Numbered from the stretch's first letter, positions 39,620-51,199 are shown. The stretch is DNA of 64,000 nucleotides from Mycobacterium sp. 1274756.6 (GCF_001668625.1 NZ_LZLJ01000050.1:1-64000), one strand, 5' to 3'. Made by a program: numbers and translations. Notes: generated by a model not told the origin, from the sequence alone.

Positions 39620-41583
39620 CGGGCGATCACCACCACGATCAGCACGCCGATGCCGCCGTAGGCCAGGTACAGGTGCACGCTGCCGGTGTGGGCCGCGCGC
39701 ACCGCGCGGGCCAGCGCGGTCAGGGCGCGCAGCAGCGGCAGGTAGAGACGCTCTTCGAAGGCATCGGTCAGCCGGGCGCGGTAGGCGATGCGTTCGACGT
39801 GGTAGCGCGACTCCAGCTGCGGGGTGACCTCGATGTCGGTGTCGGGGCGCAGCACGTCGTCGAAGACCTGCTGCAGCGGCTGCGCGAACGAGGTCGCGGT
39901 GTACTGCATGCGCGGGGTGAGTTCGGCGGCGCCGCAATCCCACAGCGGCGCGCCCGAGACCGGGGCGGGTCGCCGCCACGCGGTCCAGGAGGCGCACGCC
40001 ACCGCGATCGCGACGGCGCCGAGCAGGGCGGCGGCCAGCAGGCCCGGGGCCACCGAGCCGTCCAGGCCGGGCAGCCGGAGGACGGGGCCGAGACTGCTCA
40101 GGTCGGCCTCGGCGAAACCGGGCAGACTCTGGACCACCGCGCCGAGGGTGGGCATCAGCACGAACGGTGCGACGCCCAGCACCACGCAGCAGGCGGCCAG
40201 TGCGGCCATGGCCGTGATCATCGTCGCGGACGCCTCACGCGCTTCGGCGGCCGCGGTGGAGCGGGCGCGGGCGAGGAATCCGAAGCCGAAGGCCTTGGCC
40301 ATTGCCGCCACCCCGAGTCCGGCGGTGAGCGCCACCGCGCCCACGGCCAGCGGTGTGGCGAGGCCGACGACGGTGTCCACGGTGCCCGCGTCGGGGCGGG
40401 CATGGATCAGCGACTGCACCAGCAGCCACTCGCTGACGAAGCCGGCGCCCAGGGGCAGCGCGGTGGCACCGAATGCGCCGATACCGAAAAGGATTGCGGT
40501 GGCGGGCATCCGGCGGGCCAGTCCGCCGAGCCGGTCGAGGTCACGCAGGCCGGTGGCGCTGAGCACCGAACCGGCGCCCAGGAAGCCCAGGGATTTGAAG
40601 GCGCCGTGGGCGACCAGGTGCAGCAGCGCCGCGGTGACCGCCAGCAGCGCGGCCGGCCCGATCGCGGTGGCGCTGAGCAGGACCGCCGCGCCCAGCGCCA
40701 GCGTGATCAGGCCCATGTTCTCCACGGTCGAGTAGGCCAGCAGCCGTTTGATGTCGGTGGCCACCACCGCCTGCAGCACCCCGTAGACCGCGGTGAGCGC
40801 CCCGACGACCAGCAGCACCAGCCCCCACCAGCGCGGCCCGGGGCCCAGCAGCTGCAGATCGACCCGGATCACCCCGTAGATGCCCATGTTGACCATTGCC
40901 GCGCTCATCAACGCCGACACCGGGCTGGGGGCTTCGGGGTGGGCGCGCGGCAGCCAGGCGTGCAGCGGCAGCAGACCGGCCTTGGAGCCGAACCCGGCGA
41001 ACGTCGCCACGAACACGATGCTGCGCACCGGTTCGGGCACCGCCCCCAGATCGGCGAAGGTGTCGGCTCCCCCGGCGGCGCCCAGCAGCATCAGCCCGAG
41101 CAGGATCACCACGAATCCCAGCTGGGTCATCACCGCGTAGAACACGGCCGCGGATCGCACCGCGGGGCGCCGGTGGTCGGTCGCGACCAGGATGACCGAG
41201 GCCAGCGCCATCAGTTCCCAGGCCAGCAGGAAGGTGCTCACCGATCCGGCGGCGGGCACCAGCAGGAGGGCGGCGACGAAGACGGGCAGCACCGTCAACG
41301 CGACCGGGCCGGGCCGGTCCCGGCGCAGGTAGCCGGCGCTGTAGATGCCGACCGCGACCGCGACCGCGCCGGTGAGCGCGATGAAGAATCCGCCGAGCCG
41401 GTCGACGTGCAGGTGCACCCCGACCAGCGGCACCAGCCAGTCGATCCGCACCGGCGGCACCGCTCCGGCGATCCCGGCGAGCCCGAGCGCGACACCGCCG
41501 GCGCCGAGGCCGACGGTGGCCGCCGCGCTGGCGGCCGCGCCCGCATCGCGGGCCGGCGCCGATTCGCGCTGCAGAACGGTCAA
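39616..41583 (-). CDS. HyfB/NuoL-like antiporter-type membrane subunit (Rv0083-like)
   Basis: This 655-aa protein has 14-16 hydrophobic helices and is the largest membrane subunit of the operon. Antiporter hallmarks are TFLLAWELMALASVILV (key glutamate), GSKAGLLPLHAWLPRAHPEAPSPVSALMS (lysine and histidines), and DIKRLLAYSTVENMGLITLAL. The C-terminal region WDCGAAELTPRMQYTATSFAQPL is specific to the HyfB/HycC type. No ATG or GTG fits the N-terminus; TTG 41583 overlaps the upstream stop as TTGA and is the likely start. Confidence 0.88.
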   Translation of the reverse strand: MTVLQRESAPARDAGAAASAAATVGLGAGGVALGLAGIAGAVPPVRIDWLVPLVGVHLHVDRLGGFFIALTGAVAVAVGIYSAGYLRRDRPGPVALTVLPVFVAALLLVPAAGSVSTFLLAWELMALASVILVATDHRRPAVRSAAVFYAVMTQLGFVVILLGLMLLGAAGGADTFADLGAVPEPVRSIVFVATFAGFGSKAGLLPLHAWLPRAHPEAPSPVSALMSAAMVNMGIYGVIRVDLQLLGPGPRWWGLVLLVVGALTAVYGVLQAVVATDIKRLLAYSTVENMGLITLALGAAVLLSATAIGPAALLAVTAALLHLVAHGAFKSLGFLGAGSVLSATGLRDLDRLGGLARRMPATAILFGIGAFGATALPLGAGFVSEWLLVQSLIHARPDAGTVDTVVGLATPLAVGAVALTAGLGVAAMAKAFGFGFLARARSTAAAEAREASATMITAMAALAACCVVLGVAPFVLMPTLGAVVQSLPGFAEADLSSLGPVLRLPGLDGSVAPGLLAAALLGAVAIAVACASWTAWRRPAPVSGAPLWDCGAAELTPRMQYTATSFAQPLQQVFDDVLRPDTDIEVTPQLESRYHVERIAYRARLTDAFEERLYLPLLRALTALARAVRAAHTGSVHLYLAYGGIGVLIVVVIAR

Positions 41584-42059
41584 CGTCGGGTCACCGACCG
41601 CAGGGCCGCGACGATCTGATCGGGGGTGGGTGGGCAGCCGGGCACCTCGACGTCGACGTCGACGATCTCGTCGACCGCGCCGGCGACGCCGTAGCCGTCG
41701 GCGAAGACGCCGCGGTTGAGCGCGCAGTCGCCGCAGGCGATCACCGCGCGCGGTTGCGGGGTGGCGGCGACGGTCTTGCGCAGCGGGTCGGCCATGTTGT
41801 GGGTGACCACGCCGGTGACCAGCACCGCGTCGGCGTGCCGGGGGGAGGCGACCAGGCGGGTGCCGTAGCGTTCGGCGTCGTAGACCGGCCCGAACGCCGC
41901 CGCGATCTCGATCTCGCAGCCGTTGCAGGAGCCGGCGTCGACGTGGCGGACCTGCAGCGAGCCGCTGACCCCGGTGGGCGGTTCGGGGCCCGGTTCGGGT
42001 GCGGGTCCGGCGGGCTCGGCGGCCCGGCCGAGTCGCAGGATTCGGCTCAGCCAACTCAT
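41580..42059 (-). CDS. NuoB/HycG-like Fe-S subunit (Rv0082-like)
   Basis: This 159-aa small subunit keeps the four cysteines of the proximal [4Fe-4S] cluster: two in GSCNGCEIEI (about residue 44), one in IACGDCALN and one in VPGCPPTP. The fold matches NuoB and the small subunit of energy-converting hydrogenases. A proline-rich N-terminal stretch (PAGPAPEPGPEPP) precedes the domain. The retained cluster contrasts with the lost Ni-Fe site of the large subunit: electrons could reach the quinone-site region but not a metal centre. It overlaps the arsR-type gene (ATGA). Confidence 0.92.
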   Translation of the reverse strand: MSWLSRILRLGRAAEPAGPAPEPGPEPPTGVSGSLQVRHVDAGSCNGCEIEIAAAFGPVYDAERYGTRLVASPRHADAVLVTGVVTHNMADPLRKTVAATPQPRAVIACGDCALNRGVFADGYGVAGAVDEIVDVDVEVPGCPPTPDQIVAALRSVTRR

Positions 42060-42418
42060 GTCTCTGCCCCTTCCACGCCCCGGGCGGCCCGCAGGTCGGC
42101 CAGCACCGCGACCTGACCGCTGAGCATCCCGGTGAGCACCTCGCGAGCCACCGCCAGCAGTTCGGCGATGGCCGGTGAGGCCAGCGAGTAGGTCACGGTG
42201 GTGGACTGCTTGGTGGCGGTCACCAGGCCGGCGCGGCGCAGCACGCCGAGCTGGTGGGACATGCTCGACGCTTCCAGCCCGACCTCGGCGAGCAGCTCGG
42301 CGACGGTGTGGTCGCGCTCGACGAGCAGCTCCAGCACCCGGATGCGGGCGGGGTGGCCCAGCGTCTTGAAGAACTCCGCCTTCAGCGTGTACAGCGGTGT
42401 GTCCAGCGTGCCCGGCAT
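42056..42418 (-). CDS. ArsR-family transcriptional regulator (Rv0081-like)
   Basis: This 120-aa winged-helix repressor is of the ArsR/SmtB type (FFKTLGHPARIRVLELLVERDHTVAELLAEVGLEASSMSHQLGVLRRAGLV). It has no metal-binding CVC motif, so the signal is probably not a metal. The orthologue Rv0081 controls the hypoxia-responsive hyc locus in M. tuberculosis and its own promoter. It is first in the seven-gene operon and is coupled to the Fe-S subunit gene, so autoregulation would set expression of the whole complex. GAGGG precedes ATG 42418. Confidence 0.92.
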   Translation of the reverse strand: MPGTLDTPLYTLKAEFFKTLGHPARIRVLELLVERDHTVAELLAEVGLEASSMSHQLGVLRRAGLVTATKQSTTVTYSLASPAIAELLAVAREVLTGMLSGQVAVLADLRAARGVEGAET

Positions 42419-42440
42419 GCGCCCTCGTTCGTGATTCCCT

Positions 42441-42470
42441 TAACTCAACAATTGAAGAAGTTATCATATG
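42441..42470 (-). promoter_or_regulatory. Promoter/operator region of the hyc-like operon
   Basis: This is a short AT-rich island in otherwise GC-rich DNA. On the minus strand TATGAT (42463-42468) is a near-consensus -10 about 45 bases before the regulator's ATG. It overlaps CATATG and is followed by CAATTG and an AACT/AGTT imperfect repeat over the expected transcription start. That is a plausible site for the ArsR-type regulator. Confidence 0.5.
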
Positions 42471-42545
42471 TGGGCGCCGCGGGGCCACCGGCGGTCTGCG
42501 GGCAATGCCGGGCTGCCGGCCGGCTTCTAGTCTGCGGGCCGGCTT

Positions 42546-43814
<1,269 letters not shown>

Positions 43815-45539
43815 TCAGCTGGACGGCAGGGCGGTGGGCTCTTCGGCGTGCTTGCGCCCGACGTGGGCCTCGGCGCGCATCCGTTCCACCATGTGCGGGT
43901 AGTGCAGCTCGAACGCCGGGCGCTCCGAACGGATCCGGGGCAGCTCGGTGAAGTTGTGCCGCGGCGGCGGGCAGCTGGTGGTCCACTCCAGGGAGTTGCC
44001 GTAGCCCCACGGGTCGTCGACGGTGACGACCTCGCCGTAGCGCCAGCTCTTGAACGCGTTCCACACGAACACGATCAGCGACACACCCAGGATGAACGAG
44101 CCGATCGTGGACACGATGTTCAGCGGCTGGTAGCCGTCGGTGTCCAGGTAGTCGGCGTAGCGGCGCGGCATGCCCTCGTTGCCCAGCCAGTGCTGCACCA
44201 GGAACGTGGTGTGGAACCCGATGAAGGTCAGCCAGAAGTGCACCTTGCCCAACCGCTCGTCGAGCAGGCGCCCGGTCATCTTCGGGAACCAGAAGTAGAT
44301 CCCGGCGAAGGTGGCGAACACGATCGTGCCGAACAGCACGTAGTGGAAGTGCGCCACCAGGAAGTAGGTGTCGGTGACGTGGAAGTCCAGCGGCGGGGCC
44401 GCCAGCATCACCCCGGTCAGCCCACCGGCGAGGAAGGTCACCAGGAACCCGAACGAGAACAGCATCGGGGTCTCGAAGGTCATCTGGCCCTTCCACATGG
44501 TGCCGATCCAGTTGAAGAACTTGATCCCGGTGGGCACCGCGATGGTGAAGGTCATGAACGAGAAGAACGGCAGCAGCACCGCGCCGGTGGCGAACATGTG
44601 GTGCGCCCACACCGCGGTGGACAGCGCCGCGATCGCCATCGTGGCGAAGATCAGCGTGGTGTAGCCGAAGATCGGCTTGCGGCTGAACACCGGGATGACC
44701 TCGCTGATGATCCCGAAGAACGGCAGCGCGATCACATACACCTCGGGATGGCCGAAGAACCAGAAGAGGTGCTGGTAGAGGATGATGCCGCCGTTGGCCG
44801 GGTCGTAGATGTGCCCGCCGAGGTGACGGTCGTAGGCCAGGCCGAGCAGCGCGGCGGTCAGCAGCGGGAAGATGATGAGCACCATCAGCGAGGTGACCAG
44901 GATGTTCCAGGTGAACACCGGCATCCGGAACATGGTCATGCCCGGGGCGCGCATGCAGACCACGGTGGTGATCATGTTGACCGCACCGAGGATGGAGGCC
45001 AGACCGGTGACGGCCAGACCCACGATCCAGAAGTCACCGCCCGGTCCCGGGGAGTGGATCGCGTCGCTCAGCGGGGTGTAGGCGGTCCAGCCGAAGTCGG
45101 CGGCTCCGCCGGGGGTGATGAAGCCGGCCAGCGCGATCAGCGAACCGAACAGGAACAGCCAGTACGACAGCGCGTTCAGCCGCGGGAACGCCACGTCGGG
45201 CGCGCCGATCTGCAGCGGCAGCACCAGGTTGGCGAACCCGAACACGATCGGCGTCGCGTAGAAGAGCAGCATCGCCGTGCCGTGCATGGTGAACAGCTGG
45301 TTGAACTGCTCGTTGGAGAGGAACTGCAGGCCCGGCGCGGCCAGCTCGGCGCGGATGAACAGCGCCATCAGCCCGGCCACACCGAAGAAGACCATGCAGG
45401 TGACCACGTACATGATGCCGATCAGCTTGTGATCGGTGGTCGTCACCATCTTGTACAGCAGGTCACCCTTGGGACCCGTGCGCGGTGGGTACGGGCGGTT
45501 TGCCTCGAGTTCTCCGCGCGGGGGGGCTTCGGCTGTCAC
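43815..45539 (-). CDS. ctaD: Cytochrome c oxidase subunit I
   Basis: This 574-aa membrane protein has 12 transmembrane helices and is the haem-copper catalytic subunit of the aa3 oxidase. Haem and copper ligands lie in [36 protein letters not shown] (His-Pro-Glu-Val-Tyr with cross-linked His-Tyr), WAHHMF and [11 protein letters not shown] 45539 ([18 protein letters not shown]) matches the known mycobacterial N-terminus. An upstream ATG at 45662 would add 41 unrelated residues. It is divergent from fecB. Other oxidase subunits are elsewhere, as usual in mycobacteria. Confidence 0.97.
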   Translation of the reverse strand: MTAEAPPRGELEANRPYPPRTGPKGDLLYKMVTTTDHKLIGIMYVVTCMVFFGVAGLMALFIRAELAAPGLQFLSNEQFNQLFTMHGTAMLLFYATPIVFGFANLVLPLQIGAPDVAFPRLNALSYWLFLFGSLIALAGFITPGGAADFGWTAYTPLSDAIHSPGPGGDFWIVGLAVTGLASILGAVNMITTVVCMRAPGMTMFRMPVFTWNILVTSLMVLIIFPLLTAALLGLAYDRHLGGHIYDPANGGIILYQHLFWFFGHPEVYVIALPFFGIISEVIPVFSRKPIFGYTTLIFATMAIAALSTAVWAHHMFATGAVLLPFFSFMTFTIAVPTGIKFFNWIGTMWKGQMTFETPMLFSFGFLVTFLAGGLTGVMLAAPPLDFHVTDTYFLVAHFHYVLFGTIVFATFAGIYFWFPKMTGRLLDERLGKVHFWLTFIGFHTTFLVQHWLGNEGMPRRYADYLDTDGYQPLNIVSTIGSFILGVSLIVFVWNAFKSWRYGEVVTVDDPWGYGNSLEWTTSCPPPRHNFTELPRIRSERPAFELHYPHMVERMRAEAHVGRKHAEEPTALPSS

Positions 45540-45728
45540 GGGTCCTCCAAATATCAGTCCGGCGTCCCTGGGCACAGTCAGCGGTGGTGAGGGATCTCTA
45601 GTAGAGATCGTAGCGTCCGTACCAATCCATGTGGGCCCCGGACCCCCTGTGTAGAACGTCATGTCCTACGAGCTGTCGTATTCGTGCCGTGCACAATCTT
45701 GCGTCACCCGGGTGTTACCGTCAACCGC

Positions 45729-46805
45729 GTGTTCAGGGGTGGTGCGCGACCTCGCCGCGGGTCCCGTGCCGTCGCGGCGCTGCTGGGCTTGGGGCTGGCC
45801 TTCACCGCGGGCTGCGCCACCGACACCGCCGGGGAGCGCGCCCCGTCGACCTCGGTGATCACCAGCACCACGATGATCGCCGGCGCCGGGGTGCTGGGCA
45901 ACCAGCGCCGCCCCGACGAATCGTGTGCCGCCGAGCCCGCCCCCGCCGAACCCGGCCCCGGGCCGGTCGACAACGCCGAGGGCATCGTCCCGGCGACCGT
46001 CGAGGTCCCCGCCGACCCGCAGCGCATCGTGGTGCTGGCCGGCGACCAGCTCGACGCGCTGTGCGCGCTGGGCCTGCAGTCGCGGATCGTGGCCGCCGCC
46101 GAGCAGCCCTCCTACCTGGGGACGGTCATCCACGACCTGCCCGCGGTCGGCTCCCCCGACGCCCCGGATCTCGCCGCGATCAGCGCGGCCGACCCGGATC
46201 TGAACCTCGGGTCGGCGGCGTCGACCCCGGAGCTGTACCCGCGGCTCGCGGAGATCGCCCCGACCGTGTTCACCGCCGCGCCGGGGGCGCGCTGGCAGAG
46301 CGTCCTGCGCGCCGTCGCCGCCGCCACCGGGCGGGCCGGCGCCGCCGACGGGCTGCTCGACGGGTTCGCCGAACTGGCCGCGCGGGTCGCGGCCAAGGCC
46401 GACACCGCCCACTATCAGGCGTCGATCGTGCAGTTCACCGACGACCGGGTGCGGATCTTCGGTGCGGTGAACTTCCCGGCCAGTGTGCTCAAGGAGGCCG
46501 GCTTGGACCGGCCCCCCGCCCAGCGCTTCACCGACCGCCCGTTCATCGAGGTCGACACGACCGACCTGGACGGCGCCGACTTCTCCGCCGCGGACGCCGA
46601 CATCGTCTACGTGTCGTTCGCGACCGCCACGGCCAAGGAGCGCGCACCGCAGATCTTCGACAGCACCGCATGGCGCGCCCTGTCGGCCACCTACGACAAC
46701 CGGGTGTTCGTGGTCAACAACGAGGTGTGGCAGGCCGGGCAGAACCTGGTCGCGGCCCGCGGCATCCTCGACGACCTGCAGTGGGTCAACGCCCCGATCA
46801 ACTGA
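45729..46805 (+). CDS. fecB: Iron-siderophore-type periplasmic binding lipoprotein
   Basis: This 358-aa lipoprotein is close to the M. tuberculosis FecB length. A basic N-terminus (RGGARPRRGSR), a hydrophobic segment and the lipobox FTAGC give an exported, lipid-anchored protein. The mature part is a class III periplasmic binding protein with paired lobes: VPADPQRIVVLAGDQLDALCALGL, later PDLNLG, and VFVVNNEVW near the end. GTG 45729 is chosen because an earlier start at 45684 adds an unlikely extension. It overlaps the convergent DUF4139 gene by 8 bp. Confidence 0.9.
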   Translation: MFRGGARPRRGSRAVAALLGLGLAFTAGCATDTAGERAPSTSVITSTTMIAGAGVLGNQRRPDESCAAEPAPAEPGPGPVDNAEGIVPATVEVPADPQRIVVLAGDQLDALCALGLQSRIVAAAEQPSYLGTVIHDLPAVGSPDAPDLAAISAADPDLNLGSAASTPELYPRLAEIAPTVFTAAPGARWQSVLRAVAAATGRAGAADGLLDGFAELAARVAAKADTAHYQASIVQFTDDRVRIFGAVNFPASVLKEAGLDRPPAQRFTDRPFIEVDTTDLDGADFSAADADIVYVSFATATAKERAPQIFDSTAWRALSATYDNRVFVVNNEVWQAGQNLVAARGILDDLQWVNAPIN

Positions 46806-48651
46806 GCAGCCGCTGCAACTGCGCTGCCGCCGCGGCGCGGGCGGCCGCGGCCTCCGCGCCGACCCGCCGGATCTCGGCGTCCAGGCCCGCCACCTGGTCC
46901 TGCAGTTCCGCCAGCGCGCCGACCTGGCGGGCGCGGAGTTGCCCCTCGGCGCCGTCGGTGCGCAGCACCTGCAGTTGTTCGGTGATGCGGCTCGCCGCCG
47001 CGTGCAGATCGGCGCGGTCGGTGTCGAGCCGGTCGCGTTCGGCGTCGAGGTGTTCGGCGCGCCGTCGTTCGGCGAGCACCTCCGACAGTTCCTCGATGGT
47101 CGCCGCGTCCAGCGAGCGGCTGGACAGCCAGGCGTCCAGCCGCGCCGGGGAGAGGTCGCCGTAGCCGACGTCGCGGTAGACCGGCCAGGTTTCCAGCACC
47201 GTGGCCGCCACGCTCCGGTGGCCGGGGACGGTGACGGCCAGCCGGTGCCGGTCGGGGTCGGTGTCCTCCAGCAGGACAGCGGTGTCGTCGCCGATGACGT
47301 GGTGGTCGAACCGGCGCGGCAACTCGACGATGACCTCCACCGGGTCGGGGTGGTCGTTGCGCAGCCACAGCCCGTGGCGCTGCTCCACCCGTTGTTCTTC
47401 GATGGCGGCGGTGTCGGCCAGGCGCACGCCGACGGTGACGGTGTCGGTGGCGGTGTGGCTGCTGCAATGCACGGCGAGGTCTTTGGCGAAACTCAGCCGC
47501 GCCCGCGCGCCGCGGGCGGTGAAGCCCAGCATCGCCTCACCGGCGTAGCCGCCGTGTTCGTAGATCACCGCCGGGCCCTCCTCGAGCACCAGGTCGGTGT
47601 CGTTGGCGAAGGAGATCGTGATCTCCGGGGCGGGGGCGGAATCGATCGGCCACACCAGTTCCCGGCGTAGCTGCCCGACCGGAGCGACCGCCAGCGGCAC
47701 CATCGTCGCGCCACCGGGCGCCAGCGAGACCGGCGTGGTCAGCCGGTATTCGAAGTACTCGCCGCTGTCGGCGGCCTCGACATCCTCGGCGGCCGCTCCG
47801 TAGGAGTCGAGATCGGGGACGCCGGAGAGCATCATCTCGTCACGCGGTGCGCTGCGCATCGCCCGGTCCGCGACGAGCCGCTGCTGCTCCTCGGCGACGG
47901 TGCGCCGCACCCGACGCGGGTGATACAGGTCGATGTCGAACGAGTGGGGCTGGCCGGTGGTGAGGGTCACCGCGATGTCGGTCAGGTCCTCGTCGACCGG
48001 GTTGTGCAGGATTCCCATCGCGGCCAGGGTGGCCCGGTCCCCGTCGCGGATCAGCCGGTAGGACACCCGCCACATCGGGGCGGCGACCAGATAGGACAGC
48101 TCCGCCTCGGCGGCCCGGCCGCGCAGGTTCACCCCGATCGTGGCGTGCGGTCCCGCGGTCGCCGCCTTCGCGCGGTCGAGCAGGCGGGCCAACTCCGCAC
48201 GCGCGCCGGGATCGAGCACGCTGAGTCGCCCGACGCCGGCGAGGTCGACGATCTCCACCTGGCCGGCGTCGGTGCGCAGCAGCAGGGTGCGCTGCCCCGC
48301 ACCGGGTTCGTCGACCCCGATCACCTCGCCGCGATACGTCGCCGCGCCGTGCTGCGCCTCGACGCTGCGTCCGCGCAGTCCGTCGAGCAGGTCGCGCAGC
48401 GCGGTCCCGGTGTCGGACGGCACCGGGAAGCCGGGCGCGTCGTCGGGCGGGTCCACCGGGGTGTCGAAGGTGATCGCCCCGACCGCCGCGTCGGCACCCG
48501 CCGCGGAGACCACCAGCGACTTCAGCACGTCGGGCATGTCGGTGCGGCGGACGGTCAACGCGACATCGCCGTCGACGGGTCCGCGGTGGACCACGAAGGC
48601 CACGCCGAGTTTGTAGAGGACCAGGTGCGTCACCGGCGGGCATGCGGACAT
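46798..48651 (-). CDS. DUF4139 / mucoidy inhibitor MuiA-like protein
   Basis: This 617-aa protein has the DUF4139 layout: an N-terminal beta-rich domain, the central PMWRVSYRLIRDGDRATLAAMGILHNPVDEDLTDIAVTLTTGQP motif, and a C-terminal coiled-coil tail rich in Ala, Arg, Glu and Leu (about residues 530-610). No signal peptide is evident. The family is widespread and has no known reaction. The name MuiA comes from a weak link to mucoidy. I do not recall it next to fecB in M. tuberculosis. ATG 48651 is the start; upstream codons are not family-like. Confidence 0.78.
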   Translation of the reverse strand: MSACPPVTHLVLYKLGVAFVVHRGPVDGDVALTVRRTDMPDVLKSLVVSAAGADAAVGAITFDTPVDPPDDAPGFPVPSDTGTALRDLLDGLRGRSVEAQHGAATYRGEVIGVDEPGAGQRTLLLRTDAGQVEIVDLAGVGRLSVLDPGARAELARLLDRAKAATAGPHATIGVNLRGRAAEAELSYLVAAPMWRVSYRLIRDGDRATLAAMGILHNPVDEDLTDIAVTLTTGQPHSFDIDLYHPRRVRRTVAEEQQRLVADRAMRSAPRDEMMLSGVPDLDSYGAAAEDVEAADSGEYFEYRLTTPVSLAPGGATMVPLAVAPVGQLRRELVWPIDSAPAPEITISFANDTDLVLEEGPAVIYEHGGYAGEAMLGFTARGARARLSFAKDLAVHCSSHTATDTVTVGVRLADTAAIEEQRVEQRHGLWLRNDHPDPVEVIVELPRRFDHHVIGDDTAVLLEDTDPDRHRLAVTVPGHRSVAATVLETWPVYRDVGYGDLSPARLDAWLSSRSLDAATIEELSEVLAERRRAEHLDAERDRLDTDRADLHAAASRITEQLQVLRTDGAEGQLRARQVGALAELQDQVAGLDAEIRRVGAEAAAARAAAAAQLQRLLS

Positions 48652-48929
48652 GAGCCGACGATAACCGCGGGGGGTGACACGGCAGGCGGGTCGAGGCGAT
48701 GTGGTGGAGAACACGTTCGTCGGCCCGCCGGGGTTTCGGTGCGGCTTTCACCTCGCCGTTGTGGCCGATACCGTGGCCGCCGGGCGGTGGGATGCCGCGG
48801 CGCGCGACGGCACCGACTATTTAACTTCGCTAAGCTATACAACTAGGGTGCCGGCCGGGCGAAGGGCCGCGGCCACGCCATTGCTGAGCCAGCTAGCCAC
48901 ATCGAGAGATTGCAAAGAGGGATAGCCAG

Positions 48930-49979
48930 ATGAGCACGACCGTTTCCGCTTACGCCGCCACGTCGCCGACCTCGCCACTGACCAAGACCACGATCACCCG
49001 CCGCGAACCGGGCCCGCACGACGTGGCCATCGACATCAAGTTCGCCGGGATCTGCCACTCCGACATCCACACCGTCAAGGCCGAGTGGGGCCAGCCCAAC
49101 TACCCGGTGGTGCCCGGCCACGAGATCGCCGGGGTGGTCAGCGCGGTCGGTGCCGAGGTCACCAAGTACCAGGTCGGCGACCGGGTCGGGGTCGGCTGCT
49201 TCGTCGACTCCTGCCGCGAGTGCCCGAGCTGTCAGGCCGGGCTGGAGCAGTACTGCACCGGTGGCGGCATGGTCGGCACCTACAACTCGGTCAACCGCCG
49301 GTTCGACGAGCCCACCCAGGGCGGCTACAGCCAGGCCATCGTCGTCGACGAGAACTACGTGCTGCGCATCCCCGACGCCATCCCGCTGGATGCCGCCGCT
49401 CCCCTGCTGTGCGCCGGCATCACCCTGTTCTCCCCGCTGCGGCACTGGAAGGTCGGCCCCGGGATGCAGATCGCGGTGGTGGGTCTCGGCGGGCTGGGCC
49501 ACATGGGCGTCAAGCTCGGCGCGGCGATGGGCGCGGAGGTCACCGTGCTGTCCCAGTCGCTGAAGAAGATGGAGGACGGGCTGCGCCTGGGTGCCAGCCA
49601 CTACTACGCGACCAGCGACCCCGACACCTTCAAGAAGCTGCGCAACCGCTTCGACGTCATCCTCAACACGGTGTCGGCGAACCTGGACCTGGGCGCCTAC
49701 CTGAACATGCTCAAGGTCGACGGCACCCTGGTCGAGCTGGGCATGCCCGAGCACGACATGGCGGTGCCGCCGTTCCCGCTGGCCGGGATGCGCCGCAGCC
49801 TGTCCGGGTCGATGATCGGCGGGATCGCCGAGACCCAGGAGATGCTGGACTTCTGCGCCGAGCATGACGTGCGGCCCGAGATCGAGCTGATCGACGCCGA
49901 CTACGTCAACACCGCCTATGAGCGGGTGCTCGGCTCCGACGTGCGCTACCGGTTCGTCATCGACACGGCGACGATCTGA
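48930..49979 (+). CDS. adhC: NADP-dependent zinc alcohol dehydrogenase
   Basis: This 349-aa cinnamyl-alcohol-dehydrogenase-type enzyme reduces aldehydes with NADPH. The catalytic zinc ligand Cys lies in [10 protein letters not shown], with His-Glu in PGHEIAG. The structural zinc is held by [17 protein letters not shown]. The cofactor loop is [15 protein letters not shown]. An AGAGGG-type ribosome-binding site precedes ATG 48930. The 278-bp upstream gap contains an AT-rich stretch around 48819-48846, with TATACA as a possible -10. Its last 23 bp overlap the convergent transporter gene. Confidence 0.93.
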   Translation: MSTTVSAYAATSPTSPLTKTTITRREPGPHDVAIDIKFAGICHSDIHTVKAEWGQPNYPVVPGHEIAGVVSAVGAEVTKYQVGDRVGVGCFVDSCRECPSCQAGLEQYCTGGGMVGTYNSVNRRFDEPTQGGYSQAIVVDENYVLRIPDAIPLDAAAPLLCAGITLFSPLRHWKVGPGMQIAVVGLGGLGHMGVKLGAAMGAEVTVLSQSLKKMEDGLRLGASHYYATSDPDTFKKLRNRFDVILNTVSANLDLGAYLNMLKVDGTLVELGMPEHDMAVPPFPLAGMRRSLSGSMIGGIAETQEMLDFCAEHDVRPEIELIDADYVNTAYERVLGSDVRYRFVIDTATI

Positions 49980-51186
49980 CCGGCGGCCGCGCGGGCATCC
50001 GCACCGCGGTGTAGCCGAGCGTGAGCACCGCGGTGACCACCAGCAGCACCAGCCCGACCGTGTAGTCGTTGTGCACCGGGTCGTAGGTGGCGCCCATCAC
50101 CAGCGGCGGGAAGAAGCCGCCCAAACCGCCTGCGGCGGCGACGATCCCGCTGACGGTGCCGACCGATCCGGGCTGGGCGCGGCGGGTCACCCAGGCGAAC
50201 ACGCCGCCGGTGCCGATTCCCAGCGCGACCGCCAACGCGATGAACGTGGCCGCCGACCACACGTCGGCCGGCGGCCGGAACACCGCCACCAGCGCCAGTG
50301 TCGCGACACCGGCGAGTGAGGCCAGCACGACGTACTTGGGGGCGATCCGGTCGGCGAGCATGCCGCCGACCGGCCGGGCCAGCACCGCGGCCAACGCGAA
50401 AGCGGCGGTGCGGGTGCCGGCCTCCACCGGCGCGAACCCGTAGACGGTCTTGATGTAGGTGGGCAGGTAGTTGCTGAACGCCACGAACCCGCCGAACACC
50501 ACCGCGTAGAGCAGGGACATCTCCCAGGTGATCGGCAACCGCAGGGCAGCACGGATTTTCGGTCCCAGCCGTTCGGTGTTGGGAACGAACACCGGCCCGG
50601 GATGCATCGCCACCGCGCACACGCCCGCGGTCACCAGCAGCGCCGCGGCGACCAGCAGGTGGGTGGGCACCAGCCCGAACCACCGCACGAACCGCGGGGT
50701 GAAGTACGCCGAGAGCGCGGTGCCGACCATGCCCATCCCGAACACGCCGGTGGCGAAGCCGCGGCGCGACGGCTCATACCAGTTGTTGGCGAACGGGATC
50801 CCGATGGCGAACACGGTGCCCGCGATCCCGAGGAAGAAGGCCGCGGTCAGCAGCAGCGGGTAGGACCCGCTGGCCTCGGCGGCGCCCACCGCCACCACCG
50901 GACCGACCGAGAGCAGCGAGACGGCGACGAACATGGTGCGTCCGCCGAACCGGTCGGTCAGCGGGCCGGTCACCATCCGGCCGAGTGCGCCGACGAGGAC
51001 CGGGGTGGCGACCACCAGCGCCTCCTGGTTGCCGCTGAGCGACATCAGCGTCGCCTCGCGGGTTCCCAACGGGCCGATCAGGTTCCACGCCCAGAAGTTG
51101 ACCAGCGACGCCCAGGTCGCCAGCGCCAGCTGCACCCCGGGGCGGTTGAGCAGGGTCGCGGTGGGTTCCGCCGTCTGCCGGTTCAC
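49957..51186 (-). CDS. NarK-type nitrate/nitrite MFS transporter
   Basis: This 409-aa membrane protein has 12 predicted helices of the nitrate/nitrite porter branch of the major facilitator superfamily. Helices 1-2 read [20 protein letters not shown]; the loop 2-3 basic motif is [15 protein letters not shown]. The glycine-rich nitrate signature occurs twice: [40 protein letters not shown] and later [20 protein letters not shown]. It imports nitrate and/or exports nitrite. I do not recall a nitrate gene here in M. tuberculosis, where Rv3046c-Rv3047c occupy the position. Confidence 0.88.
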   Translation of the reverse strand: MNRQTAEPTATLLNRPGVQLALATWASLVNFWAWNLIGPLGTREATLMSLSGNQEALVVATPVLVGALGRMVTGPLTDRFGGRTMFVAVSLLSVGPVVAVGAAEASGSYPLLLTAAFFLGIAGTVFAIGIPFANNWYEPSRRGFATGVFGMGMVGTALSAYFTPRFVRWFGLVPTHLLVAAALLVTAGVCAVAMHPGPVFVPNTERLGPKIRAALRLPITWEMSLLYAVVFGGFVAFSNYLPTYIKTVYGFAPVEAGTRTAAFALAAVLARPVGGMLADRIAPKYVVLASLAGVATLALVAVFRPPADVWSAATFIALAVALGIGTGGVFAWVTRRAQPGSVGTVSGIVAAAGGLGGFFPPLVMGATYDPVHNDYTVGLVLLVVTAVLTLGYTAVRMPARPPVRSSPCR

Positions 51187-51199
51187 AGCCGGGGTGGGG

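Noticed and set aside
35046-42418. A working formate hydrogenlyase or Ni-Fe hydrogenase
   Set aside because: The large subunit has no Ni-Fe cysteine ligands, and no formate dehydrogenase or maturation genes are present in the cluster.
48674-48925. A small protein-coding gene before adhC
   Set aside because: The frame has no good ribosome-binding site and no recognisable domain, and it crosses the AT-rich segment that looks like a promoter.
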